A DNA stretch of 64,000 nucleotides from Bufo bufo (taxonomy: Eukaryota; Chordata; Amphibia; Anura; Bufonidae), in the NCBI RefSeq assembly GCF_905171765.1, contig NC_053398.1, forward strand, positions 44,794,323 through 44,858,322, written 5' to 3'. Below are positions 21,475 to 32,336 of the stretch, piece by piece. A model generated the notes under the pieces. That model worked only from the letters and a program-made list of their open reading frames with translations. It searched no databases and had not been told where the DNA came from. The stretch's first letter is position 1. The number at the start of each line of letters is the position of its first letter. The position numbers and the translations under genes were made by a program.

Positions 21475-22640
21475 GTAATAAGCAGCAGGGGGCTCTAGTG
21501 GTGAACGGTTCTCAACTCTCCTGTCCTTATACTATAAACTGTGATAAGCAGGGTGTTCTAGTGGTGATAGACAATCAGTTCTCGCCTCTCCTGTGTTCTC
21601 TCCTGTCCTTATACTATAAACAGTTATAAGCAGGGTGTTCTAGTGCTGATAGATAATCAGTTCCCTCCTCTCTTGTGTTCTACCATGTCCCTTATACTAT
21701 AAACAGTTATAAGCAGAGTGTTCTAGTGCTGATAGATAATCAATTCTCTCCTCTCTTGTGTTCTACCCTGTCCTTATACTATAAACAGTTATAAGCAGGG
21801 TGTTCAAGTGGTGATAGAAAATCATTTCTTGCTTCTCCTGTGTTCTCTCCTGTCCTTATACTATAAACAGTGATAAGTAAGGTGTTCTAGTGCTGATAGA
21901 TAATCAGTTCTCTCCTCTCTTGTGTTCTACCATGTCCCTTATACTATAAACAGTTATAAGCAGAGTGTTCTAGTGCTGATAGATAATCAATTCTCTCCTC
22001 TCTTGTGTTCTACCCTGTCCCTTATACTATAAAAATGATGATCCAAGGCCCTTCATTACAATGCCTGAAACTGTGCTGCATGTGCTCAGTAGTGAAAAGC
22101 AGAGTAGAAAGTTCACTGCTGGGCATGCCTGCAGTCATCTCAGAACTGCTAGACAGAACCAGAAAACAACATTAAAGAGGTTGTGTGTTCTAGTGGTGAT
22201 AGACAATCAGTTCTCGCCTCTCCTGTGTTCTCTCCTGTCCTTATACTATAAACAGTTATAAGCAGGGTGTTCTAGTGCTGATAGATAATCAGTTCCCTCC
22301 TCTCTTGTGTTCTACCCTGTCCCTTATACTATAAACAGTGATAAGTAGAGTGTTCTAGTTCTGATAGATCATCTATTCTCTCCTCTCTTGTGTTCTACCC
22401 TGTCCCTTATACTATAAACAGTGATAAGCAGAGTGTTCTAGTGCTGATAGATAATCAATTCTCTCCTCTTTTGTGTTCTACCCTGTCCCTTATACTATAA
22501 ACATGCTGATCCAAGGCCCTTCATTACAATGCCTGAAACTGTGCTGCATGTGCTCAGCAGTGAAAAGCAGAGTAGAAAGTTCACTGCTGGGCATGCCTGC
22601 AGTCATCTCAGAACTGCTAGACAGAACCAGAGGTTAACAA
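21475..22640 (+). repeat. 82-bp tandem array with 632-bp segmental duplication
   Basis: Units of about 82 bp start with gtgttctag at 21553, 21635, 21719 and about 21800. The block from 21553 is repeated from 22185, an offset of 632 bp, including a non-array tail ('atccaaggcccttcattac' ... 'agacagaaccag') seen at 22040-22160 and again at 22508-22630. The first tail runs into 'cattaaagaggtt', the start of the MITE at 22647. Confidence 0.85.
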
Positions 22641-22646
22641 CATTAA

Positions 22647-23040
22647 AGAGGTTATCTAGGAATAAGTAACTTTTCACAGTAGCCCTCAGCCTTTCTCTGC
22701 TATGGTAAGAATCATACTTACCTACTCCCACCTCTCTGGTCCTATGTGCCGGCTCCTGTATGTCTATCTTCCGGTCCGTGGCTTATTGAATTTGCCCCTG
22801 ACATCTGCTCCACCGCAGCTAATAACTGGCTTCAGCAGACACGTCACCTCTGAATCCAGTCATTGGCTGCAGCAGAGCAGAGGATCATGCTGGAGAGGAA
22901 GTAAACAAGGCGTGGACTGGAAGATGGACACACAGGAGCCAATGTGCAGGACCAGAGCTGAGGATAGCAGGTAAGTATGAATCTTTACCTACCAGAGGCT
23001 GCAGGCACCTGTGAAAAGTTATTTATTCCCAGACAACCCT
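22647..23040 (+). mobile_element. TTAA-family MITE
   Basis: TTAA stands at 22643-22646 and a mutated TTTA at 23041-23044. The inverted termini are AGAGGTTATCTAGGAATAAG and TTATTCCCAGACAACCCT, followed inward by acttttcacag/ctgtgaaaagt. Confidence 0.75.
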
Positions 23041-23349
23041 TTTATGGCAGCGCTGAATACAGCATCTACACTTTTTATGTTTTTTTTTATTTTATTCCCA
23101 TTTAGACTTGCACGTGATTCTCTGCATTTCCAAGACATACATATGGAGCTTGTCTAACTTTTTCTTAGGAGAGCTATGAAATGCATAGTTCATTGCATAT
23201 TTACTTATAGGAATTTAGAAAATGTCAGAAAATGTATTCCAATAAAAATGGTTTCAATCCTATCTACGTAGCCTGAATACTTATATAATGGTGAGAAAAA
23301 GTCTGATGCTACCATTTTACTGCAGGAAACTTATTTCTAAATCATTGGC

Positions 23350-23438
23350 AATTTATGAAGGAGTCAGAGCCGGAGTCTGAGTGTGATCAAATACAGGAGT
23401 CGGAGTTAGAACTTTCGATTGCCAACTCCACAGCCCTG
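23350..23438 (-). mobile_element. hAT end fragment (ccacagccctg)
   Basis: The right end 'ccaactccacagccctg', complement CAGGGCTGTGGAGTTGG, and the repeated 'ggagtcggagt' motifs identify the terminus of a vertebrate hAT family known to me. A related 'gtggagtcggggttgg' scrap lies at 21314-21330. The left end and the 8-bp duplication are missing. Confidence 0.5.
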
Positions 23439-23498
23439 CTATCAACCAGCACCTTCTTGAGAAAGGTTGATCATCTGAGGACTATATATTGTCTTTAA

Positions 23499-23903
23499 AG
23501 GGGTTATCTGACCCCTGAAATGCCCCCCATATGTCTGAGCCCCTCACACACAAAGTACTTACCTTGCTCCCCGGCACTTGTGTTTCTTGTGAAGCCTGCA
23601 CGGCTGCCACTGCTTTTTACCGTTAGCGGATGAAAACAGGCAGACAATGGCAGGCAGTGATTGGGATGAGGCTCCCTAGTGTCACCAGCGATGCTAGGGA
23701 GGCTCGTTCCCTTCGCCGCCTGACATTGGCTGCCCCCCCCCCGACAACGGATGTCATCATCCACACACGGGGAGAAGCAGCGGCAGCTATGCGGGCTTCA
23801 GAATCGTTGAGTGTGCCGGGGAGTAAGGTAAGTACATTGTGTGTGAGAGGCCCGGGCATATGGGGGGGGGGGGGGGGGTCATTTCAGGGGTAAGATAATC
23901 CCT
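23499..23903 (+). mobile_element. TTAA-family MITE D
   Basis: TTAA stands at 23495-23498 and a mutated TTGA at 23904-23907. The termini are AGGGGTTATCTGACCCC and GGGGTAAGATAATCCCT. The central inverted repeat is aggctccctagtgtc...gatgctagggaggct. It contains long C and G runs. Confidence 0.75.
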
Positions 23904-23918
23904 TTGAGGAACTGTGTA

Positions 23919-24227
23919 CAGGGGCGGATTGGCCATAGACCTTACAGGGAAGCTTCTAGGTGGGCCGATGCCCAGGGGGCCACCTGAGCCCTCCTCACAG
24001 CCAGCCAATGGCCGTTTTTGGGGATGTATTTTGTGCTGTTGGCTTCAGTATATTGTAATGGATTGTGGTATTTGGCTCTGCTGGGGTGGTGCAATTTACC
24101 ACAATATGCTATTGCTGGCCCACCTACTTATGTTGGCCCTGCCTTCCATCAATTTGGACCAGACTACAAAACGGGGCCACTTTTTCTATTTTTTCCAGGG
24201 CCACTTTGAGTTCCCAGCCCGCCCCTG
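23919..24227 (+). mobile_element. hAT MITE with perfect 8-bp duplication
   Basis: The termini are CAGGGGCGGATTGGCC and CCCAGCCCGCCCCTG. The duplication actgtgta is perfect at 23911-23918 and 24228-24235. The element is 309 bp and non-coding. Confidence 0.9.
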
Positions 24228-24400
24228 ACTGTGTAGGAGACATTACCTTACCGGACAATGTGCAACTGACCATTATATTACTAGTGGAGACATCAAGACA
24301 GTGAAAAGGAAAGAAAAGCCCTGTACAATGGTGAGAAAAAGAATTTCCTTCATTCGGTGACATCCCTGCTTGGCTTGAGTCAACTGTGATGCATATATAC

Positions 24401-24735
24401 TGTAGGGATTCGCTCTGGTAGTTGGGATAAGCGGGTGCAGTACAGAGGCAGAGTACAAGTTCGCAATTCAAATGTCCGTTTTTATTCACACATAAGGTCA
24501 AACACTCCTTGCAGGGTTGGTGTTTGTTCACACCGAGTAGAAAGTTCATGCATAACAAAAAACGTCACTTTGTCGGCGGTTCTGCCTCCAGCAGTCTAAA
24601 TGCAGGCTTTAAGTTGCCTGCTCTCCCAACACACGGGTCTCAGCTTTTCAGCCCAGCACAGGGCTTAGATCACAACACACAGGGAGTTCTCTGCTGCTGA
24701 GCCCAGGTGCCTTTTTATTATATGAGGTTTGTCCC
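24401..24735 (-). mobile_element. 3' LTR of the Ty3/Gypsy fragment
   Basis: On the minus strand a purine tract (GCAAAGTGGGGGA) near 24740 is followed by TATAATAAAAAGG at about 24708-24720, AATAAA near 24482, and the terminal ...CCCTACA at 24401. This is the order polypurine tract, TATA, poly(A) signal, CA end expected of a 3' LTR. Confidence 0.6.
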
Positions 24736-24739
24736 CCAC

Positions 24740-25885
24740 TTTGCGACGGTGAGAACCCAATAGAAGCCTGGGGCACCTCTCGCATTGCAAACATGAGATA
24801 GGGCAGAAGAAGATCCCAATCCCACCCATCCTTAGACACCACTCTTTTTTACATGTTTTTTAATGTTTGATTAAACCTTTTTACCAGGCCATCTATTTGC
24901 GGATGATAAACGGACGTCCGTAGCTGTTTTATGTGCAGTAATTTACAGAGTTCTCTCATGACCTTTGACATAAAAGGGGTCCCTTGGTCGGGTACCGAGT
25001 GGCATAGTCTAGGATGACCAAGATATGTTGGTGCCCTCTAGCGGACTTCGGTACTGGGCCTATGAGATCCATAGCGATTCGCTCGAACAGAACCTCGATA
25101 ATCGGCAGAGGTACCAGGGGACTACGGAAATGTGGCAGGTGGCTAGTTATCTGGCAGGTTGGGCAAGACTTACAAAATTCTTCAACCTCTCTGAACATAC
25201 TGGGCCAGTAAAACCGCTGTAGTATCCAGTCCTGTGTTTTCTGCCATCCCAGGTGTCCCCCAAGAACATGTTGGTGAGCTAGCTCCAACACGAGCTTGCT
25301 ATACGCCTTGGGCACCACCAGCTGTTCAACATGCTCACCCCGTAGTTGGTTTACCTGATACAGCATCTTCTGATGAACCACAAAACGGGGAAACATCGAC
25401 TCGGCCCCCGGTTGATGAGGTTCACTCATCAACTATTACAACATTTTCCCAGGCCCGAGATAGTGTTGGGTCCTGGTGCTGTGCTGTACCGGAATTTTCC
25501 CCGGAGACGTTGAGGTCTGCCAACTCAGGACCCGGCGGCAAATCCTCCACGTCTCCCACCATTACACTCAGCAGGGTTGTCTCCCCCTCTTCCACCGAAG
25601 TGGCGGCCACCCCTTCTGCTGGCCCTTCGGTCTTAGGTTTCCAGGGTTCTGGCCTCCCCCCTGAGCAACACCACTCTACTGGGGTTACGCCACTCTCAAG
25701 GGTATCGGTAACTTTCTTATCAGGCCACAGTGCCAGGAAACCCGGGAAGTTTCTCAGAATTATAAGTTCATAATGTAAATTGGTGGGTCCACCAGACACC
25801 AGGGCGGTGGGATAGTCCTTTAAGTCTCCAAAGATGCACACTACCCAACTTTCGGCCAGTATACTCGGCGGGCTGCACCAGGGAC
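24740..25885 (-). pseudogene. Decayed Ty3/Gypsy pol (integrase region)
   Basis: Reading leftward, 25841-25422 is the linker region before integrase. 25432-24956 has the zinc-binding motif (H55, H60, C90, C93) and then the start of the catalytic core with IAMDLIGPVP (D122). The frame breaks near 25425. Directly after YATRYP the sequence jumps to a later part of the core, so the segment that would hold the second catalytic Asp is deleted. In the continuation the third catalytic residue is Lys (GLVKRFN, codon 24881-24879) instead of Glu, a stop follows, and the core ends at IGFSP where it joins the polypurine tract and LTR. Reverse transcriptase, RNase H and gag are missing. The integrase is certainly inactive. 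Confidence 0.85.
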
Positions 25886-26113
25886 ACCAGACTCAGAGTC
25901 CGTTTTTGCGGAACCATCTATTGAAAATTTTATGCCCAGACCAATTTTTTCTATGTAATTACTGTATACTGTATATGCCATACAGAAAAAAAACGGAGCA
26001 GAAAAATGGAACGGAACCGGAAACACTACTGAAAAAACCCCTGGAAAAACTGATCCGGGAAAAACGGCCCGCAAAACATTGAAAAAGACATACGGTCGTG
26101 TGAACGAGCCCTA
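25886..26113 (-). mobile_element. PIF/Harbinger-like MITE fragment
   Basis: The right end, 'acggtcgtgtgaacgagccc' then TAA, has this family's terminus form. The left terminus is absent at the junction with the Gypsy fragment. Confidence 0.5.
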
Positions 26114-26145
26114 ATCCAGACAACAGAGAACCCTTTACAAACCAG

Positions 26146-26184
26146 GTTTCTTACTGTAGTGGACTCTAGAAAGCCATGTTTTAC
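26146..26184 (+). repeat. Direct repeat, copy 1
   Basis: A 39-bp block containing gtggactctagaaagccatg, repeated with two mismatches at 27289-27327. The 1143-bp offset suggests an old tandem duplication of the intervening segment. Confidence 0.75.
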
Positions 26185-26404
26185 TGGACATTTTCACCAG
26201 CATCTCCGGGCCTCGCTGCAGAGGATGGGAGTGGTAGTGGCCCTGATGAAGTGTTGTGTCTCAGTGTATTCACTCAGGCTGTCGCTCCCTGAGGATCAGT
26301 GCAATGTAAATGCAGCAAGAATGAGGACAGAATTAAAACTAACAAAGTCTTTTTACTAAATACAATGTTGAACTTCAAATACATGAAGTAGCAGCAGACT
26401 TCAA

Positions 26405-26575
26405 AGGGGTTATCCAATACTATAAAAATGTCCCCCATATGTCCGGGCCCTTAACAGTGAAAATACTTACCTGGCTCCCCGCGCCGCTTCTGGTCTTGCT
26501 GTAGCTTCTCCCGTGCCTGGATGAAAACATGGCATTGCGGGTGACGCTAGGGAGGCTCGTCCCCGTAGACGCTGT
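26405..26575 (+). mobile_element. MITE D fragment
   Basis: It begins AGGGGTTATCCAATAC and contains the family's 'cttacctggctccccg' and 'gctagggaggctcg' blocks. The right end is lost. Confidence 0.6.
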
Positions 26576-26892
26576 CTAGCTTCTCAAGATGTGACTTTAA
26601 GCAGATGAATCATTGATCTCTCTGGAGAATCAGGAGCAGGAGCTCTGACTTGTGATTCCTCTCCCTTCTGTCTCTAGACAGGAAGTCTCCCTCCTGGCAG
26701 GAAGCAGGACCAGCCCACTCCTACCAACAGAGGAGATGCAGGGTGGTTAGCGGTGTTCCCTGTCAACCATTTCTTGTTGGAACAAACAGCCAGAAGCATA
26801 CAATATATTATATAACATTAGAATACAAAACTAATTACAAGTCCGGGGGTCTGGGGTACTACACATTCATGTGATTGGAGAGCAGAGAAGGC

Positions 26893-27281
26893 CTAAAGGT
26901 GTTGTGCAAGTTTGGGGGGTGTTTTGTTGGGGCAATTTCCCTCTTCCTGGGCAGACCTGCGAAGGGAAGCATACTTATCTGCTTCCTGACGCTGGCTCCC
27001 GGCTACTTCCCTCTCCGGCAACTGCTTTGTTCGGGTCTCTGGATGTAAACTTCTGGTTTGATGTCACTGCAGCCAATCTCACAGTGGTGACCTGCTCCCC
27101 TTGCGTCATCATCAAACTGGAAGTTTACATTCAGGGACCCGAGCGGAGCAGTGGAGGCAGGAGAGGGAAGCAGCTGGGAGCCAGTGTCAGGAAACAGCTA
27201 AGTATGCCTCCCTTCATGGTTCTGCCTAGGACGGGAAGTCTGCCAACCTTCAGCCCCAAAACATGCAGAATCCCTTTAAAA
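26893..27281. mobile_element. Palindromic MITE
   Basis: The arms meet near 27090. 'aaacttctggtttgatgtca' pairs with 'catcaaactggaagttt', and outward 'cttatctgcttcctgacgct' pairs with 'agtgtcaggaaacagctaag'. The right end is 'cagaatcccttta'. Confidence 0.65.
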
Positions 27282-27288
27282 AAATGGT

Positions 27289-27327
27289 GTTTCTTATTCT
27301 AGTGGACTCTAGAAAGCCATGTTTTAC
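27289..27327 (+). repeat. Direct repeat, copy 2
   Basis: Partner of 26146-26184. A shared 'cattcatgtga' occurs shortly after this copy (27339) and at 26865, inside the duplicated interval. Confidence 0.75.
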
Positions 27328-28480
27328 AAATTCAGACATTCATGTGACTGATCGTATGTAAAACTACATTTGCACAGGAACGGCTCTGGCAAAGGTGATT
27401 TATAGCTGATGGGTTCACCTTGGCAAAATCATACCTGCTAACATACATATAAGTAAAGTACAATTTGTACAAAGCAGTGTAAACTGGGCTCCTGCATAGC
27501 GCTGCATATTTCAGGCGCAGCACTGAATCAGATGTTGGAGATATATTTTTCCTAGTTTTGCGTTTATTAACTTTTTCTCATACAATTACAGATCAGACCG
27601 ATGCATTAATGATCAAGCCATTGGTGTCCATTACACCACGCCCCAAACCACACCTTCTTTTGCCCATGTAAACTTGGACAGTATTTTTTGTTGGGAAAGG
27701 TGGCAACCCTACCAAGATTTGACATGATAATGGAGCCCATGAGATCCAAGAGGCTGACCTCACTGCTGGGGTCTATCACTTGATTTCTCATCTCTCACGA
27801 AGGCTATTATTTCCTATTGATGCTATACAATAATTGTCCATGGTACACAACATACAAGAGGAGGTGGGAATTTATCACGAGGGTAATATATTAAGTCAGC
27901 TTAGCTCAAGCCTAGCATCATTGGCACCACACTTCTCATATGACACACGTTGTATGTTAAATTTGATACATTATTAAACCTAACACTTTTGTCTAGAATT
28001 GCTGCTCCAGTTTTTTATGTCACACTTCTTCCTGGAGTAAGTTTATAACTTTTTTTGTGACTTTTAAAAAAAGCTGCAGTGAGTGGTACAAAAAAAAGCC
28101 AGCCAAAAATTTTCAAAGCTCTATTTTTTTTGCAACTTTTCTAAACCAGAATTCGGAAGTGCTGGATGTGATGATTTCCCCCCAAGGTGCAAGGTCCAGC
28201 ACTGTTTTGCAGCCTTCGTCTGCTCTATAAATTTGTACTCTACCATTGGAAGGCGGTTTATCCTTCTAGAAATCCATTCCAAGAATCATCACTTTCTGCT
28301 TGGTAACTAGTGAAAATAAATGGGTTTGTATTGTTAGAGCTCGGATTAGACATTATTCTTTCCTAGGATCTCTCATTGCAGCGATGCTGGAGCCTCTTCT
28401 GGGTTCCCTTCCCCAGATCATGACAACCTAGGGGAGTAAATGGGGCACGGTCATGATATGCCCACATGTCCCCTAGAAAC
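27328..28480. other. No gene seen
   Basis: AT-rich DNA. A scrap at 28020-28090 ('gactttt...aagctgcagtgagtgg') resembles 37090-37195, suggesting an old shared repeat. Confidence 0.4.
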
Positions 28481-29130
28481 AAATGCTTCTTTTGCAAGTT
28501 ATTCGAAGATCCAAAATATTTTAATTTTTTTATTATTATTATTTGATCAGTCCACACAGGTTCATAGGTGGTCATGCTTGAAAGAAGGCAAAATCAAGAA
28601 GATGTCATCACTGAAAGTTGCCATATCTTGGGTCAAGATTTGCCCTACGTTCTGCAGAAAAAAAAAAATCCTTTTGCAAGTTCCAAAAGAAGATTTTTTT
28701 TTTTTAAGGTGAATTATGTCATCAACACATGCGGATTAATAGGTGGGCATGCTTGAAACAAGGCAAAAATTAATAAGATGTCAACACTGAAAGTCGCCAT
28801 ATCACGATTTGCCTTATGTTCTGCAGAAAGAAATGTTCCCTTTGCAAGTTATTACAAGACCCAGAAGGGAGAAAAGTTATATATTTTTTTTCATAAAAAG
28901 GATAAGACTGAATATGTCAACAGTCCATGCTGGGTCATAGGGGGCCAAGCTTGAATCAAGGCAAAATCAATGAGATGTTATGAAATGCTTCATATCTTGG
29001 GTCAAGATTTGCCCAACGCTCTACAAAAAAAAAAAAAAGTTCCCTTTGTAAGTTCTTACAAGATTCAAAATAAAATTAAAATTTAATTTATAAAAAGGTT
29101 AGGACTGATTTATGTCATCAGTCCATGCAA
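28481..29130 (+). repeat. Tandem repeat, unit about 170-200 bp
   Basis: The anchor 'tttgcaagtt' recurs at 28491, about 28673, 28841 and (as tttgtaagtt) 29045. Each unit also contains 'catgcttgaaa...aggcaaaa' and 'agatttgcc'. There are about 3.5 diverged units with poly-A/T tracts that vary between copies. Confidence 0.8.
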
Positions 29131-29163
29131 TCCCATATCTATCTCATATATTGGGTGGGAAAT

Positions 29164-29691
29164 TGTCACAACCAGACAGCTGAGAAGCTCTGACAGGAGC
29201 CTTCCAGATCCTCCTCCTTTAGTTTCTTTGTTTTGGTTTCAGTTCCTCATCTCGTTAGTCTATCTCAGCTGTCATGCAGTTGGACTGATTGCTTCCCTTT
29301 ACGTTCCTCCCCATAATGCAGTAGTGTGCGGCTTATACAACTTCCTGGAGTGTGTGTGCATGCTGTTCCTATTTCCCAGCCCTCTGCAAGATAAGTGCTG
29401 TTCCTTTATTTGTGATTTTCTGTCTGCTGGATTTCAGGAGACCCTGACTCCCTCCGTGTCTAGTGTAGGGAGCCGGTGATAGTGTCCCCTCACTATTGTA
29501 GGGTCTTCAGGTATTAGATAGCCGAGGTACGTGGATATGCGCCCATCCACCTTTGGGGTGTTCGCATAGGCTGAGCAGTCAGGGAGAGTGGCAGGTCTCA
29601 TGCAGGGGTCTCCCTTTTGTTCCTTAGTGGTGGATCCAGTGAGTCATTGATATTATTGCATCGTCTTGTTTCCTGTACACCATCCGTGACA
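29164..29691. mobile_element. Solo LTR with perfect 5-bp duplication
   Basis: The ends TGTCACAACC and CCGTGACA form the short TG...CA inverted ends of an LTR. gaaat stands on both sides (29159-29163, 29692-29696). No internal region is adjacent, so it is a solo LTR left by recombination. Its strand is unclear. The end sequence resembles 52240-52281. Confidence 0.8.
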
Positions 29692-29887
29692 GAAATCAAA
29701 CATAAGGCTGTGATCACACTGTGTTTGAACCTTCTATTAGAGGTACACGTCAGCAGTATTTTCCAACACATACCTCCAACTTACGGCGTTGTATAGGCAT
29801 TGAGTGTGATACATTCCCCCTTCATTGGCACATATGCCTAAAGTACACTGCAAATGTGAAAATCGGAATTGGCTAAATGACTATTAG

Positions 29888-30125
29888 CAGTGGCTCAGTG
29901 GTTACCACTGTTGTCTTGCAGTGTTGGGGTCTTGAGTTCAAATCCGACCACGGGCAACATCTGCCTAGAGTTTTTATGTTCTGCCCAAGTTTCTGTGGGT
30001 CTCCTATCAAAATCATACTACAGATAGGTTAATTCATAATTTATAATTTGGACAGGGACCGATAAGAGCGAGGACAATCTCTGAACAGCCTGTGGAATAT
30101 AATGTGAGCGCTATATAAATGAGAA
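29888..30125 (+). mobile_element. tRNA-headed SINE
   Basis: The head has an A-box-like 'tggctcagtgg' and a B box 'gttcaaatcc' about 40 bp further on, so it keeps an internal RNA polymerase III promoter. The body continues with 'acatctgcctagagttttt', and the tail 'gtgagcgctatataaatga' is shared with 10703-10800. It does not fold as a complete tRNA and carries SINE body sequence, so it is not a tRNA gene. Confidence 0.75.
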
Positions 30126-30770
30126 AGATATAAATGAATGGTTTCGGTTGGCATGATTTACTAATACATTTTTTGCAGTAGGTTCTCCTTCCCAATAAAT
30201 CACGGTCGTATCTCATTTCTATTGCCAGTGGAGTAGGAGTAAAATATAATTTAACAAATATTGCTAACTGCTGATAGCTAAATGTGCCAAAGCTATAGTA
30301 GATATCTGAATTTATGTAAAGCTATGACATTTTATCTGCCGCTAGGTCAATAACAACCCCTATACACCAATGGAGAAACACGGCTGTATGAATATACTGT
30401 AATGTTGAAGCAGAAAATGGCTTGTGAAGTATTTCATTATCTTCTGTCGGAAAGGAATGTATTAAAATTTCCTTTATTTTCAAGTAAGCCTTGATAACAC
30501 AGTAACTGTACGGCGCTGTTATCAGCCTATGAATAAACAAGAAGGTTTAGAAATGCACTAGAGTCCCTCATTATTTCATACATTCAATGCGTCTTTCAAA
30601 ACGATCCGTTTTCTTCCAGCACATACTGTACAAGACGTGACGGCAGGAACAAGACCTGAACTCCACGAGAACATTTCCATCTCATTTATACAAATACATA
30701 GATGCAACCACGTTTATCCCAGGATCCATAAAGCAGCAACTCCATGCATTGTGCTGGGGGCACAGCATTT
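30126..30770. other. No gene seen
   Basis: AT-rich, with no motif recognised. Confidence 0.45.
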
Positions 30771-30771
30771 A

Positions 30772-30895
30772 AAGGGGATATCCGGAAAATAATACTAATG
30801 ACCTCTCCACAGAATAGGTCATCAATATCACATTAGCGGGGGTCCGAGTCCCAGAGCCCCCCGCTGACCAGTTGTTTTGGGAAGCTGTGGATTAC
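30772..30895 (+). mobile_element. MITE A fragment, left half
   Basis: It starts 'ttaaaggggatatccggaa', then has the gatgacctctcc...aataggtcatc hairpin and 'gcgggggtccgag'. It stops near the start of the L1 element. Confidence 0.6.
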
Positions 30896-31065
30896 AAACC
30901 CCCATCATACCGGGCAAATTCCGGGAATATCTTATCCGCTAGAGCGGCGGAAACATATGGATCGCTTTATACTAACCATGGGGACCAGAAGTAAGACGAG
31001 AGGGCATAATAAACCTTTGAAGTCAGGAGAGCGGCGAAAATGAGACGGAGGAGGAAGGAGTTCCT

Positions 31066-31971
31066 GTGCTCTCACAACGGAGTGTCATGGAGGATCAGAG
31101 CGCACATGAAATAACAGAATTCCATGGAGAAGATAACTGCATAGATTATGTGAAGCTGGCTATAGAGGTTGCCAACAGAATTCTACCTGACCTCCAAGAA
31201 TCGCTGGGTCTTACACTACAATCTTTGCAAGCGACCGCGGCTGAACATGGGTCGCGATTGGAAAGCACGGAGAGCAGAATACAGATGCTGGAGGAATCGA
31301 ATGTTGAAATGCGCACACTGTTAGATAAAACAGTTAATGAAACAACAGCCCTAAAAATGAAAGTAGATGATCTGGAGAACCGATCAAGAAGAAATAATCT
31401 ACGAATACTGGGGCTGAAAGAATCAATTCCAGCTCAGGATTTGATCGAAATATGCGAGCAGGAGATTCCGAGAACCTTAGGGCTTGATAAGCCATGCAAA
31501 GTGGAAAGAGCCCACCGCATAGGTCCTGATCTAAGACCGGGTACAGATCGCAATATGAAAGCGCCTTCTGCCTTGCAGCAAAGACCAAGACCCGTAATAG
31601 TTAAATATTTGGACTTTACCGATAAGTCAGCCATTTTGCGCCAATACAAACGGCTGGGGTCCTCCTTTGAAATCCGGGGACAGAAAGTTCTCATATTTGG
31701 AGATTATTCGGCCGATGTGCAGAGGAGGAGGAGGGAATTTTCTGGGATATGTTCAGAACTGTACGAAAGGCATACCAGATTCGCACTTTTATACCCGGCT
31801 ATCCTCAAAATATTTAATTCGGATGGCACGTCGTCTACTTACGTAAATGCAGAGGAGGCAAAAAACCACCTTGGCCTACAACATCTGCCAACAAGAACAC
31901 TAGGAAGATTCAGACCGCCAGTAAAGCCAGCCAAGAACGGAGAGACCAGAGGTGGAGAAGTTGGGTCATGA
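31066..31971 (+). pseudogene. L1 ORF1 (RNA-binding protein), open frame
   Basis: 301 codons, open throughout. The first half is helical and heptad-like (LQATAAEHGSRLESTESRI... to LKMKVDDLENRSRRNN), the coiled coil by which L1 ORF1 proteins trimerise. It is followed by the family signature NRSRRNNLRILGLKE and a region matching the RRM plus C-terminal domain (VERAHRIGPD, RPVIVKYLDF). The protein binds L1 RNA and is needed for retrotransposition. The native start may be the ATG at 31087 (MEDQSAHE), since the first codons overlap the leader. The frame itself is intact although ORF2 is dead, so the element is a relic; selection on this frame is not implied. Confidence 0.85.
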
Positions 31972-32336
31972 ACTGACATGGCGGAATCGCTGAATATGAA
32001 GGGGTGAATATGAAGGCAAATTACATATTCATATGTTGATTATAATATATGCCCCCAGGATACTAGGTTGATGGCAGACTAGAAAATGAACACTCTAGGC
32101 CTTAGTATGTTGCAGCTCATACACAGAGTCCGACTGTCCATGTTGGAAAAAAGTGAAGTTGATAAACACTAAACAGAGGTGTATGTTAATCTATATGTTT
32201 ATACACGGTTATGATGTTAGAGGGGGGGTTGTACTCAATTGCTATGTTATGTAAAAAATGCTGGGGGGGGTAAAAATAACTGTCTGGATGCGTACTCAAA
32301 TCCTTAGCCACATCCTCTCTATGTGATATCAATAGA

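Noticed and set aside
25234..25773. 179-codon plus-strand frame
   Set aside because: It is antisense to the Gypsy pol linker, where the minus strand carries the recognisable retrotransposon protein.
29888..29975. tRNA gene
   Set aside because: A-box and B-box-like sequences are present, but the stems do not close as a tRNA and the sequence continues into a SINE body and tail.
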